Shown piece by piece: positions 24,821 through 24,842 of a stretch of DNA of 24,842 nucleotides (its first letter is position 1; each line of letters opens with the position of its first letter). The notes beneath the pieces were generated by a model that saw nothing but the letters and a program-made list of their open reading frames with translations, ran no database searches and was not told the DNA's origin. The DNA is taken from NCBI GenBank assembly GCA_902490445.1, contig CABUDZ010000021.1:1-24842 (forward strand), given 5' to 3'. The stretch comes from an uncultured Collinsella sp. GTDB taxonomy: Bacteria; Actinomycetota; Coriobacteriia; Coriobacteriales; Coriobacteriaceae. The position numbers were made by a program, and so were the translations under genes.

Positions 24821-24842
24821 GTACGCGGAAGACTGACATGCT

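Noticed and set aside
24636..24839. A 67-residue minus-strand frame at the right edge
   Set aside because: It is low-complexity sequence from the tandem repeats and inverted-repeat arm. It may be the tail of a gene entering from outside, but nothing in the window supports that.

Overview
The window looks like the chromosome of a high-GC Gram-positive gut bacterium. The best guess is Coriobacteriia, perhaps Collinsella. This is inferred from the GC-rich housekeeping genes, an old-yellow-enzyme/FAD reductase of the anaerobe type, an actinobacterial-style initiator tRNA and very large GLUG-repeat surface proteins. No ribosomal RNA or other species marker is present to confirm it.

Layout. (1) 1-1229: 3' part of a GH1 6-phospho-beta-glycosidase, lower in GC than its neighbours and closed by a strong hairpin. 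(2) 1230-1983: mostly non-coding, with three terminator-like hairpins and what looks like a decayed acidic gene on the minus strand. (3) 1984-3668: exonuclease III (minus) and a Sir2 deacylase (plus), divergent. (4) 3764-6202: a folP-folK fusion with an unusual low-complexity insert, followed without spacing by a biotin-ligase-like protein that lacks the ligase signature loop. (5) 6301-7259: two copies of one hairpin between convergent genes, then coaX (minus). (6) 7396-7571: a single initiator tRNA-fMet with its own promoter and terminator. (7) 7620-8081: a very regular array of six ~80-bp palindromic units. (8) 8222-10252: an OYE/4Fe-4S/FAD reductase followed by two hairpins. (9) 10605-24379: an apparent 13.8-kb operon of three single-pass membrane proteins and one giant secreted GLUG-repeat protein (about 3,625 codons), interrupted by a single in-frame TAG at 19148. 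(10) 24402-24842: a strong terminator, a 207-bp element bounded by perfect 26-bp inverted repeats, and short 20-bp tandem repeats.

How the parts work together. The housekeeping half covers DNA repair, NAD-dependent deacylation, folate synthesis (FolP and FolK in one chain) and the first step of coenzyme A synthesis. The accessory half is a candidate cell-surface system. The three membrane proteins share one architecture: a charged cytoplasmic head, one transmembrane helix followed by an aromatic-Phe pair, and an extracytoplasmic polar domain. They are packed directly upstream of a secreted beta-helix-like megaprotein that has no visible wall anchor of its own. The strongest candidates for something undescribed are this operon with its amber interruption, the six-unit palindrome array, and the 207-bp inverted-repeat element next to the operon.
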